Source: Brachyspira pilosicoli (GTDB lineage: Bacteria > Spirochaetota > Brachyspiria > Brachyspirales > Brachyspiraceae). From it: DNA of 6,648 nucleotides. A program made the translations under genes and the position numbers. Where the stretch lies: the NCBI RefSeq assembly GCF_019402445.1, contig NZ_SRZM01000400.1, positions 1 through 6,648 on the forward strand, given 5' to 3'. Under the pieces are notes generated by a model that worked only from the letters and a program-made list of their open reading frames with translations, was not told the origin of the DNA and made no database searches. Of this stretch, positions 1 through 6,346 are shown piece after piece (the stretch's first letter is position 1; each line of letters starts with the position of its first letter).

Positions 1-14
1 AAAAGAACTGGGGT

Positions 15-31
15 GTGGGGCAAAGCCCCAC
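15..31 (-). terminator. GC-rich hairpin downstream of potD, possible terminator or dispersed repeat
   Basis: GTGGGGC and GCCCCAC form a perfect 7-bp stem around a 3-nt loop (AAA on the plus strand, TTT on the minus strand). It stands out sharply from the surrounding AT-rich DNA. Read on the minus strand it lies about 70 bp after the potD stop, where an operon terminator would be expected. However, the stem is followed by ACCCCAGTTCTTTT, so the T run begins about ten bases after the stem rather than directly after it. A second GGGG run at 10-13 could pair alternatively with the same CCCC. It could equally serve a plus-strand transcript entering from the left, or be one copy of an intergenic repeat; the window cannot separate these options. 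Confidence 0.45.
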
Positions 32-58
32 TATAAAATTTAATTACTAGACTTAAAA

Positions 59-75
59 TTATTATCAAATAATAA
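59..75 (-). terminator. AT-only hairpin after potD, weak terminator candidate
   Basis: TTATTAT and ATAATAA form a perfect 7-bp inverted repeat with a 3-nt loop. On the minus strand it begins 24 bases after the potD stop codon and is followed by TTTTAAG. All pairs are A-T, so the stem is weak, and such dyads arise easily by chance at this base composition. It may assist the GC-rich hairpin further downstream in ending the operon transcript. Confidence 0.25.
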
Positions 76-98
76 AAAAATTTTTCAATATATAATTA

Positions 99-1301
99 TT
101 AATTTTCTCTTCTCTTCTTCTTTCTCAAAACTATTATAGCTACACATAAAGCTACAACTACAACCAAAGATATAGGAACTACCCAACCGCCGTAAGTTGA
201 ATCATCTGATAATATCTCATTCCAAAGCTCTTCCATAAGCAAGTTTGTCTCATCTGGCAATGTTATATAAACTTCGCAATTATCAAGAACCTCTGCTGGC
301 GGATATATTAAAGGATTATTTTTTACTTCTTCGCTCATAATATTTATAGCAGCATTATTAGGAGAGCCATAATTTATATATTCTATATTAGCTAAAGCAA
401 CTTCTGCCTCGCATAAGAAATTTATATAAAGCTCAGCAGCCTCAACATTTTGAGCATTTGAAGGTATACATATAGCATCTACAAATAAATTAGCTCCCTT
501 CTCTGGTATAACAAATTTTAAATCAGGATTATTGTCTATCATAGAAAGAGAATCTCCAGCATAATAAACACCTATAGCAGCTTCTCCTGATTCCATTTTG
601 TCATATATTTCGTCCATTACATAAGCCTGAACTAAAGGTTTTTGCTCTTTTAATATTCTAGCAGTCTCTCTTAATTCCATCTCATTAGTAGTATTTAATG
701 AATAGTTTAAATAAGCCTGTGCTACTCCAAAAGCATCTCTTGGATTATAATACATAAGTATTTGACCTTTATATTTATCATTAAAAAGTATATTCCAATC
801 TACTATATCTTCTGTTACTTTTTTTGTATTATATATTATTCCATTTACCCCCCAAGTATATGCTATAGAATATTCACCTGTTGGGTCATAGAGTTGTTTA
901 TAAAATCTGCTGTCTATATTTTTGGCAGCTGGTATATTTTTAAAATTTATCTTTTGTACAAGATTTTCTTTTATCAATTTTGCTATCATATAATCTGAAG
1001 GTATTATTATATCATAAGCAATACCGCCAACTTTTAATTTTACATAAAGCTCTTCATTTGAAGCAAAAGTTGAGTAATTTACTTTTATACCTGTAAGCTC
1101 TTCAAACTCTTTGTTAATATCCATAGATTCATCAGAACCATCAGATATATACTCGCCCCAGTTGTATACATTTAAAGACATATTCTTATCTTTAAACTTC
1201 TGATAGTAGTTTAAATCGAGCTTGCTAGTATCAAGTGTTTGTCCATTCAATGAATAAAAACACATAGAAACTAATGCAAAACTAAAAAATAATTTTTTCA
1301 T
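99..1301 (-). CDS. potD: PotD-like polyamine-binding protein with C-terminal membrane anchor
   Basis: Extracytoplasmic substrate-binding protein of the spermidine/putrescine ABC importer (400 aa, against roughly 350 for typical PotD). Residues 1-20 form a signal peptide (basic MKK, then a hydrophobic core) with probable cleavage after G20. Cys14 is not in a usable lipobox. The mature part carries the PotD hallmarks: VYNWGEY (45-51), TGIKVNYSTFASNEELY (70-86), YDIIIPSDY (96-104), YSIAYTWG (144-151), KYKGQIL (176-182) and GSPNNAA (312-318). Unusually, residues 374-392 are a strong hydrophobic segment followed by the basic tail RKKKRREN, predicting a C-terminal anchor with the tail in the cytoplasm. 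Last gene of the operon, 24 bp after potC. The start is supported by AAGGAG (1313-1318) 11 bases before ATG. Family assignment is secure; exact substrate is inferred. Confidence 0.93.
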   Translation of the reverse strand: MKKLFFSFALVSMCFYSLNGQTLDTSKLDLNYYQKFKDKNMSLNVYNWGEYISDGSDESMDINKEFEELTGIKVNYSTFASNEELYVKLKVGGIAYDIIIPSDYMIAKLIKENLVQKINFKNIPAAKNIDSRFYKQLYDPTGEYSIAYTWGVNGIIYNTKKVTEDIVDWNILFNDKYKGQILMYYNPRDAFGVAQAYLNYSLNTTNEMELRETARILKEQKPLVQAYVMDEIYDKMESGEAAIGVYYAGDSLSMIDNNPDLKFVIPEKGANLFVDAICIPSNAQNVEAAELYINFLCEAEVALANIEYINYGSPNNAAINIMSEEVKNNPLIYPPAEVLDNCEVYITLPDETNLLMEELWNEILSDDSTYGGWVVPISLVVVVALCVAIIVLRKKKRREN

Positions 1302-1325
1302 TTTTTGTTATTCTCCTTTTAACTA

Positions 1326-2138
1326 TTAATTATTTTTATTAAATTTTCTTTTAAGCTGTGTTAAATATTTTTCTTTTTTTATCTCTTTAATATTAATAAC
1401 TACTAAAGTGATAAGCACTATAGTAAATATTACAGTAGATATAGCATTAATCTCTGGACTTACTCTTTTTCTAGTCATAGAATAAATTGTTATAGGAAGA
1501 GTTTGAGAAGTGATGCCAGAAGTAAAATAACTCACAACAAAATCATCTAAAGAATAAGTAAGAGCCATTAAAAAACCTGCTATAATACCAGGAAATATAT
1601 CAGGAATTACAACCTTCCAAAAAGCCAAAGTAGGAGTGCATCCCAAATCTAATGCCGCTTCATACAAACTGCTGTCTTGCTGTCTTAATTTTGGAAGAAC
1701 ATTTAATATTACATAAGGTATATTAAAAGTAATATGAGCAAGTATAAGAGTTGTAAAACCGAATTTCAATTTCATTATTACAAATAAAAGCATTAATGAA
1801 ACACCAGTTACTATTTCAGGATTAATTATAGATATATATGTAACACCCATAATAGCACTTTTCATTTTTTTGTTAAAAGAACTTATTCCAATAGCAGCCA
1901 TAGTTCCTATAATTGTAGCAAGTACAGATGAAACAGCTGCCACTATAATTGTGTTTAAAAAAGAAGTTAATATCAAATCATTTGAAAAAAGTCTATTATA
2001 CCATTCTAAAGTAAATCCTGTAAAAACTCCGCGTCCTCTTGCCTTATTGAAAGAGAAAAATATTAATATAGCTATAGGAGCATATAAAAACAAAAATATA
2101 AAAGCAATATATGTTCTAGAGAGTATTTTTTTTATCAT
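1326..2138 (-). CDS. potC: Polyamine ABC transporter permease PotC
   Basis: Inner-membrane permease subunit (270 aa, normal length) that pairs with PotB to form the translocation path and docks on PotA. About six membrane segments are visible, roughly 10-29, 58-85, 95-122, 127-148, 181-197 and 232-250. The binding-protein-dependent permease EAA loop is clear at 160-179 (EAALDLG, then nine residues, then IP); it contacts the ATPase. The SLDDFVVSYF stretch (196-205) is typical of PotC and distinguishes it from PotB. The C-terminus is strongly basic and cytoplasmic. Its ATG overlaps the potB stop codon (ATGA, 2135-2138), and a strong GGAGGG (2148-2153) lies 9 bases upstream inside potB, so translation is probably coupled to potB. 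Confidence 0.95.
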   Translation of the reverse strand: MIKKILSRTYIAFIFLFLYAPIAILIFFSFNKARGRGVFTGFTLEWYNRLFSNDLILTSFLNTIIVAAVSSVLATIIGTMAAIGISSFNKKMKSAIMGVTYISIINPEIVTGVSLMLLFVIMKLKFGFTTLILAHITFNIPYVILNVLPKLRQQDSSLYEAALDLGCTPTLAFWKVVIPDIFPGIIAGFLMALTYSLDDFVVSYFTSGITSQTLPITIYSMTRKRVSPEINAISTVIFTIVLITLVVINIKEIKKEKYLTQLKRKFNKNN

Positions 2139-2950
2139 AATAGCATACCCTCCACATCGTCATCATCATCAATCTGCTGCATAAGCATTATAGCACATAA
2201 TGAAATTACTATTAAAACTAAACTAATAGCAGAACCCAAATTAGGATTATAAGACATTCCTAAAAATTGCATCTCTATTAAATCACCTATAAGTATGTTT
2301 GAGCCTCCACCAAGCATACGAGAAATTACAAATGTACTAACAGCCGCCACAAACACCATAGTAACGCCAGAAGCCATACCAGGTAAACTTAAAGGAAAAA
2401 CAACTTTTGTAAATACATTAAAAGAATTAGCACCCAAATCTTGAGAAGCCTCTATTAAACTTTTATGTATCTTTGTCATTACAGAATATAGAGGAAGTAT
2501 CATGAAAGGCAAATAATTATATATCATTCCTATAAGTACAGCCCATTGAGTGTTTATAAGTTTTACAGGTGAAAGTCCGAAAAAAATTAAAGCCTTGTTA
2601 ATTAAACCATTTTGCTCTAATATGGTCATCCAAGCATATGTTCTTAATAAAAAGTTCATCCACATAGGAAGCATTACAAGCATTATTAAGGCATGCTGAA
2701 CTGTTTTGTTTTGTCTTGATATATAATAAGATAATGGATAAGCAAGTATTAAGCACACCAAAGTAGACACAAAAGCAAGCATCACAGAACGCATTATAAC
2801 AGGGGCAAATGTAGAAACATCTGCGAAATTTTTTATAGTAAAATCACCCCTCTGATTAGTAAAAGCAAAATATATAACCAAAACTAAAGGCACTAATATA
2901 AAAACTAAAGTCCAAATAAGATAAGGTATAGCAGGTATTTTTGTTTTCAT
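2135..2950 (-). CDS. potB: Polyamine ABC transporter permease PotB
   Basis: Second inner-membrane permease of the importer (271 aa). It has about six membrane segments (roughly 8-30, 52-76, 86-110, 134-157, 192-212, 238-257), the PotB signature [14 protein letters not shown] (94-107) and an EAA loop [20 protein letters not shown] (167-186). The end is odd: the last helix is followed by [14 protein letters not shown], an acidic tail on the predicted cytoplasmic side with no basic residue. The five Asp codons (2156-2170) form a GAT/GAC run, and the codons after them contain the GGAGGG that serves potC, so this tail partly exists to carry that site. The start overlaps the potA stop by ATGA (2947-2950), and AGGAGGT (2957-2963) sits 6 bases before ATG. 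Assignment is secure. Confidence 0.95.
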   Translation of the reverse strand: MKTKIPAIPYLIWTLVFILVPLVLVIYFAFTNQRGDFTIKNFADVSTFAPVIMRSVMLAFVSTLVCLILAYPLSYYISRQNKTVQHALIMLVMLPMWMNFLLRTYAWMTILEQNGLINKALIFFGLSPVKLINTQWAVLIGMIYNYLPFMILPLYSVMTKIHKSLIEASQDLGANSFNVFTKVVFPLSLPGMASGVTMVFVAAVSTFVISRMLGGGSNILIGDLIEMQFLGMSYNPNLGSAISLVLIVISLCAIMLMQQIDDDDDVEGMLL

Positions 2951-4005
2951 AAAAGTACCTCCTCTTCCTCTCTTTTCATTATATGAATATTTTCTTTAGC
3001 CACATCAATACCAATCTCAGTACCAGCTTCCCATTTTTCTGTAGAATGTATAATCCATTTATAACCATGAGCATCTAGTATCATCTCATAATGAACGCCT
3101 TTAAATATAGCAGATTCCACAAGTCCAGATATATTAGCATCTTCTGCAGGCACTACTATTATATCTTCAGGTCGAATAACAACATCAACTTTCTCTAACT
3201 TTTCAAAACCCTTATCAACACAATTAAATACATAACCCGCAAACTCAACTAAATAATCTTCATGCATAATGCCGTCTATAATATTGCTCTCTCCAATAAA
3301 ATCTGCTATGAATGCATTTTTTGGTTCATTGTATATATCTTGAGGAGTACCAATCTGAAGTATTTCACCGTCTTTCATAACTGCAACTGTATCGCTCATA
3401 GTTAAAGCTTCTTCTTGGTCATGGGTAACATATACAAAAGTAATTTCTAATGACTGCTGAATTTTTTTAAGCTCTATTTGCATCTCTTTTCTAAGTTTTA
3501 AATCTAATGCTCCTAAAGGCTCATCAAGAAGCAAAACTCTAGGCTTGTTTATTAATGCCCTTGCAATAGCTACCCTCTGCTGCTGACCGCCTGATAAATT
3601 ATTAATATTTCTATTTCCATAATTTTCTAAGTTCACCATCTTCAGCATTTGATTAACTCTATCTTTAATCTCTGCTTTAGGAACCTTTTTGAGATTAAGA
3701 CCAAAAGCAATGTTTTCAAACACATTAAGATGCGGAAACAAAGCATATCTTTGAAAAACAGTATTTACTTCCCTTTTGTAGGGCTGAGTATTATTTATCA
3801 CCTTACCGTCAAATAATACCTCTCCAGAATCAGGCTTAACAAAACCTGCTATAGTTCTAAGTATAGTTGTTTTACCGCAGCCTGAAGGTCCTAAGAGAGT
3901 GAGAAACTCTTTGTCTTTTATGTCTAAATTGAGATTTTCAAGTATGGTATTTTCACCATAAGATACATTGATATTTTTTAAAGATACGATAATATTATCG
4001 CCCAT
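2947..4005 (-). CDS. potA: Polyamine ABC transporter ATP-binding protein PotA
   Basis: Cytoplasmic ATPase of the importer, 352 aa from the chosen ATG. All nucleotide-binding motifs are intact: Walker [10 protein letters not shown] (39-47), Q-loop [10 protein letters not shown] (84-93), ABC signature LSGGQQQR (137-144), Walker B VLLLDEP (157-163), D-loop GALD (165-168) and switch His in VTHDQEEAL (192-200). The remaining C-terminal part (about 235-352) is the TOBE-type regulatory domain of the PotA/MalK/CysA group, including VVIRPEDI. The reading frame is open a further 19 codons to an ATG at 4062. I prefer the ATG at 4005: it has AGGGGG 7 bases upstream, the conserved domain begins within a few residues, and the 4062 ATG has no ribosome-binding site. 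First gene of the operon; the last codons encode EEEVLL and carry the potB ribosome-binding site. Confidence 0.95.
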   Translation of the reverse strand: MGDNIIVSLKNINVSYGENTILENLNLDIKDKEFLTLLGPSGCGKTTILRTIAGFVKPDSGEVLFDGKVINNTQPYKREVNTVFQRYALFPHLNVFENIAFGLNLKKVPKAEIKDRVNQMLKMVNLENYGNRNINNLSGGQQQRVAIARALINKPRVLLLDEPLGALDLKLRKEMQIELKKIQQSLEITFVYVTHDQEEALTMSDTVAVMKDGEILQIGTPQDIYNEPKNAFIADFIGESNIIDGIMHEDYLVEFAGYVFNCVDKGFEKLEKVDVVIRPEDIIVVPAEDANISGLVESAIFKGVHYEMILDAHGYKWIIHSTEKWEAGTEIGIDVAKENIHIMKREEEEVLL

Positions 4006-4012
4006 CACACGA

Positions 4013-4018
4013 CCCCCT
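4013..4018 (-). promoter_or_regulatory. potA ribosome-binding site that fixes the start at 4005
   Basis: On the minus strand AGGGGG lies 7 bases before the ATG at 4003-4005. It decides between that start and the in-frame ATG at 4062, which has no purine-rich site before it. Its first four bases (4015-4018) belong to the 3' arm of the 9-bp leader helix, so the site could be hidden when the leader folds. Confidence 0.7.
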
Positions 4019-4107
4019 ATGCGTATATTTACAATAGCCTCCGTAAAATTACGTATATACATGTTAACGTATAAAACGCAGTTTACTCGTCGCTTACCCG
4101 CATAGGG
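4015..4107 (-). promoter_or_regulatory. Structured potA 5' leader with a helix covering the ribosome-binding site
   Basis: In the predicted potA mRNA the segment CCCTATGCG (4107 to 4099) is perfectly complementary to CGCATAGGG (4023 to 4015), which overlaps the Shine-Dalgarno site. The enclosed loop can form TACGT/ACGTA (4067-4071 with 4050-4054) or the competing CGTA/TACG hairpin (4042-4053). The 5' arm can instead form a local hairpin, ACCC-TATGC-GGGT (4108 to 4096). The region is visibly richer in G+C than the DNA on either side of the operon. Together this suggests a leader that controls translation initiation. I do not recognise it as a known riboswitch class, and the ligand or trigger is unknown. 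Confidence 0.45.
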
Positions 4108-4125
4108 TTTTTTTCGTTCTAGCTA

Positions 4126-4143
4126 ATTATATAGTAAAACTAT
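4126..4143 (-). promoter_or_regulatory. Probable potA operon -10 element with overlapping dyad
   Basis: On the minus strand a perfect TATAAT lies at 4131 to 4126, about 120 bases before the potA ATG, predicting a transcript start near 4119 just ahead of the leader helix. No good -35 sits 16-18 bases upstream (the 17-base position reads AAGGCT). The nearest TTGACT (4164 to 4159) is 27 bases away, too far for a normal spacer. A perfect 5-3-5 inverted repeat, ATAGT-TTT-ACTAT (4143 to 4131), touches the -10 and could be an operator or activator site, which would fit a promoter lacking a -35. Confidence 0.4.
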
Positions 4144-4367
4144 TAATAAGCCTTTCTTAGTCAACAGATACACCTGCAAAGAATATCCATTACTCGAGCT
4201 ATTGCATTAATTTTTTAATGAAACTCAATATAATACAAATAAAAATAATGTCAATACTATAAATAAAATTTTATTTAAGTTTTTTAATTCTAATGAAATA
4301 TTTTTACTAAATGTTATTAACATATCATAAAAAATAAATTTAAATATGAAATCTTAATATACAAAAG
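4144..4367. other. Divergent spacer between potA and lipoprotein promoters, with AT-rich palindromes
   Basis: No gene is supported here. The stretch 4144-4200 has mixed base composition and no recognisable element. From about 4201 it is almost pure A/T and carries three perfect dyads: CATTAA-TTTT-TTAATG (4205-4220), flanked further out by ATTG (4201-4204) and CAAT (4226-4229); AAATAAAATTTTATTT (4261-4276); and ATGTTA-T-TAACAT (4311-4323). They may be regulator sites or only by-products of the base composition. Runs of A and T also suggest bent DNA upstream of the lipoprotein promoter. Confidence 0.35.
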
Positions 4368-4396
4368 TTGCAATACTATTATAAATTATATATAAT
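4368..4396 (+). promoter_or_regulatory. Sigma70-type promoter of the lipoprotein gene
   Basis: TTGCAA (4368-4373) and TATAAT (4391-4396) are separated by exactly 17 bases. The predicted transcript start near 4403 gives a leader of about 50 bases before the ATG at 4454. The -10 is perfect and the -35 matches consensus at five of six positions, making this the best promoter in the window, although AT-rich DNA yields chance matches. Confidence 0.6.
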
Positions 4397-4453
4397 CCAA
4401 TATAAATAGATTTTTAGTTCTATAAGAAAATTAACATCAAGGAAGTTCATTCT

Positions 4454-4945
4454 ATGAAAAATATCAAAAAATTATCTATTGTCTTAATATCTTTATTATT
4501 TATATTATCTTCATGCGAAACATTGCAAAATACAGCAAAAGAAATTACAAGAGAATATATAGAAGAAAATAAACCAGATATAAAAGTAAAAGAAGCATCT
4601 ATTTCCAGTATAACTTTTAAAGATATTACTTTAGATGTGCTTCTAAACATAAAAAATAATTTTGCTTTTGAACTTCCATTAGATAGAATAGATGTAGAAT
4701 TAATCAATTCAGACAATAAAGTTTTTGCAACTGCCAATACTGTTCAAACTCTAAAAATACCTTCAAAACAATCAGAAGATATTAATATGGAGTTTAATGC
4801 TAAATATATTGATGTATTTACTACAGCCTTTGGAAGTATAAAAAATAAAAGCTTTAATTGTACTGCTAAAATTACTTTAACTTTTACAATACAAAACATG
4901 AAATTCCAAATACCTTATACTAAAAAATTAATCTTTATAGAATAA
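4454..4945 (+). CDS. Small lipoprotein with LEA14/WHy-type (LEA_2) domain
   Basis: A 163-aa secreted lipoprotein. Residues 1-20 are a type II signal peptide (NIKKLSIVLISLLFILSS after Met) ending in the lipobox LSS-C21, so the mature protein should be lipid-anchored at the inner or outer membrane. After a short polar linker (22-45) comes a single beta-rich domain, about 46-163, resembling the LEA_2/WHy fold: VLLNIKNNFAFELPLDRIDV (66-85), LINS(D/N), then TLKIPSKQSEDI and a final run of alternating hydrophobic strands. In bacteria such proteins are usually single-domain lipoproteins of unclear function, loosely tied to envelope or desiccation stress. AAGGAA (4439-4444) precedes the ATG by 9 bases. 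It is divergent from potA with its own promoter and convergent with the MATE gene. Domain call is by pattern, not by search. Confidence 0.8.
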   Translation: MKNIKKLSIVLISLLFILSSCETLQNTAKEITREYIEENKPDIKVKEASISSITFKDITLDVLLNIKNNFAFELPLDRIDVELINSDNKVFATANTVQTLKIPSKQSEDINMEFNAKYIDVFTTAFGSIKNKSFNCTAKITLTFTIQNMKFQIPYTKKLIFIE

Positions 4946-4955
4946 AGTATTATTA

Positions 4956-6320
4956 TTATTCTCGTGTAATATTTGAGTTTTTCTGCCATTTATTAGATTT
5001 ATAATAATATAAACTAAACAAAGTATTTATTATATAGCAAATACCCATAGATGCCCATATACCAACAAGTGCAAACTTTCCTGATAATGCATAAGCTAAT
5101 ATGGTTCTTAAAATAAGTGTAGTAGAAGTGCTAAAAACCATTATTACTATAGTTTTGCCAGCTCCATTAATTACACCATTACATACAAACATAATAGAAT
5201 AAAATATAAATATAGGCATTATAGTATAAATATAGCTTTTAGAATATTCAAAAACTTCCAAATCTTTTGTAAACATGTTGATTAATAAATGAGGATTAAC
5301 TATAGAAAATATGCTCATCACAGAAGAGATAATAATGCCAATAACAATACCATTTTTAAAAATTTGTTTTACTCTGTCAAATTTATTAGCTCCAATATTT
5401 TGTGCAGACATTGTCATGACAGCATTGCCCAAAGCCCCTATAGGCATAATAAATAAAGATTCTACCCTATTTACTATAGCAACCGTAGCACTTGCAGCAT
5501 CTCCAAAACTGCTTATAAGCCTTGTTATTATAAGCCAGCCAAAAGCTACTATAAATTGATTTGATGAAATTGGAATTGCTAATTTCATTATCTTTTTAGT
5601 TATATTAATATCAAATGTAAATATAAAAGGATTAATTTTTATAAAGCTATTTTTTATTCTTAAGTATGATGTACTTATTAACACAGAAATACATTGAGAT
5701 ATTACAGTAGCAATAGCTGCCCCCTTAAGCCCCATTGCTGGAATTATAAAAAAACCTTTTATTAGTATTGGGTCTAATATAATATTAACAATAGAAGATA
5801 CTATCAAAAATATTAAAGGTCTCACGCTATCACCAACAGCTCTAAGTATAGAAGATATAAAAAAATAAGAATAAGCAAAAGGTAAACCTATTATAGTTAT
5901 TCTCAAATAAATAACAGCCATATCTAAAGCATCTTTTGGGGTATTCATTATTATTAATATTTTCTTAGCAAATATAAACATTAATAACCCAACAGTAAAA
6001 AGTATAATAACTCCCAAAGTGGTAGATACCTTTATTACATGAGTAACGCTATTATAATCTTTAGCACCATAATATTGCGATACTATAACCCCATTAGCCA
6101 TATTGACTCCAAAAGCAAAAGAGCCCATCATAAGCGTTATTGGAAAACTCACAGCAACAGCAGAAAGCCCAAGAGGTCCTATAATATTACCTATCCATAT
6201 ACTATCTACTATATTATAAACAACATTCAATATGTTTGATAATAGTATTGGTATCAAAAGTGTGATGAGTGTAGAAGAAACTTTTGACTCTGTGAGATCT
6301 TTACCTATATGATTTGACAT
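4956..6320 (-). CDS. MATE-family efflux antiporter
   Basis: Inner-membrane antiporter (454 aa, full length) expected to export cationic drugs or metabolites using a Na+ or H+ gradient. About twelve membrane segments form two homologous halves. The N-half shows NVVYNIVDSIWIGNIIGP (32-49), the SQYYGAKD motif (81-88) and ILRAVGDSVRP (158-168), with LDPILI at 182-187. The C-half repeats the pattern with NRVESLFIMPIGALGNAV (284-301), SAQNIGANKFDRV (305-317) and NGVINGAGKT (381-390). This places it in the broad DinF/MepA/NorM superfamily; I cannot assign a subfamily or substrate. The ribosome-binding site GAAGG (6334-6338) is 13 bases from the ATG, rather far, so expression may be modest. It lies 26 bp after an upstream gene, with which it may be co-transcribed. 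Confidence 0.92.
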   Translation of the reverse strand: MSNHIGKDLTESKVSSTLITLLIPILLSNILNVVYNIVDSIWIGNIIGPLGLSAVAVSFPITLMMGSFAFGVNMANGVIVSQYYGAKDYNSVTHVIKVSTTLGVIILFTVGLLMFIFAKKILIIMNTPKDALDMAVIYLRITIIGLPFAYSYFFISSILRAVGDSVRPLIFLIVSSIVNIILDPILIKGFFIIPAMGLKGAAIATVISQCISVLISTSYLRIKNSFIKINPFIFTFDINITKKIMKLAIPISSNQFIVAFGWLIITRLISSFGDAASATVAIVNRVESLFIMPIGALGNAVMTMSAQNIGANKFDRVKQIFKNGIVIGIIISSVMSIFSIVNPHLLINMFTKDLEVFEYSKSYIYTIMPIFIFYSIMFVCNGVINGAGKTIVIMVFSTSTTLILRTILAYALSGKFALVGIWASMGICYIINTLFSLYYYKSNKWQKNSNITRE

Positions 6321-6346
6321 ATAATTATTATAACCTTCAAAATTAA

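Noticed and set aside
1245..1301. PotD as an N-terminal lipoprotein through Cys14 (VSMC)
   Set aside because: Met at the position before Cys is not accepted in lipoboxes, and the Cys lies inside the hydrophobic core; ordinary signal peptidase cleavage near G20 fits better.
1870..2184. Plus-strand open frame of 104 codons opposite potC
   Set aside because: It is antisense to well-conserved permease coding sequence, has no supporting motif, and is explained as a shadow; the same holds for 762-998, 5311-5559 and 6039-6239 plus and 4447-4737 minus.
4006..4062. potA start at the ATG at 4062
   Set aside because: No Shine-Dalgarno site precedes it, and the 19 extra residues overlap the structured leader and are not part of the ABC domain.
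4015..4107. The 9-bp inverted repeats as ends of a 93-bp miniature transposable element
   Set aside because: The repeats match for only 9 bp, no flanking target duplication is visible, and one end carries the potA ribosome-binding site, so an RNA helix explains them better.
4161..4190. Nine-codon minus-strand ORF MDILCRCIC as a Cys-rich leader peptide
   Set aside because: It lies upstream of the probable -10 at 4126-4131, has no clear ribosome-binding site and is short enough to be chance.
4940..4961. GAATAA/TTATTC dyad as a bidirectional terminator between the convergent genes
   Set aside because: Both genes simply end in GAA-TAA, which produces the symmetry; the 6-bp stem has only one G-C pair and would be very weak.
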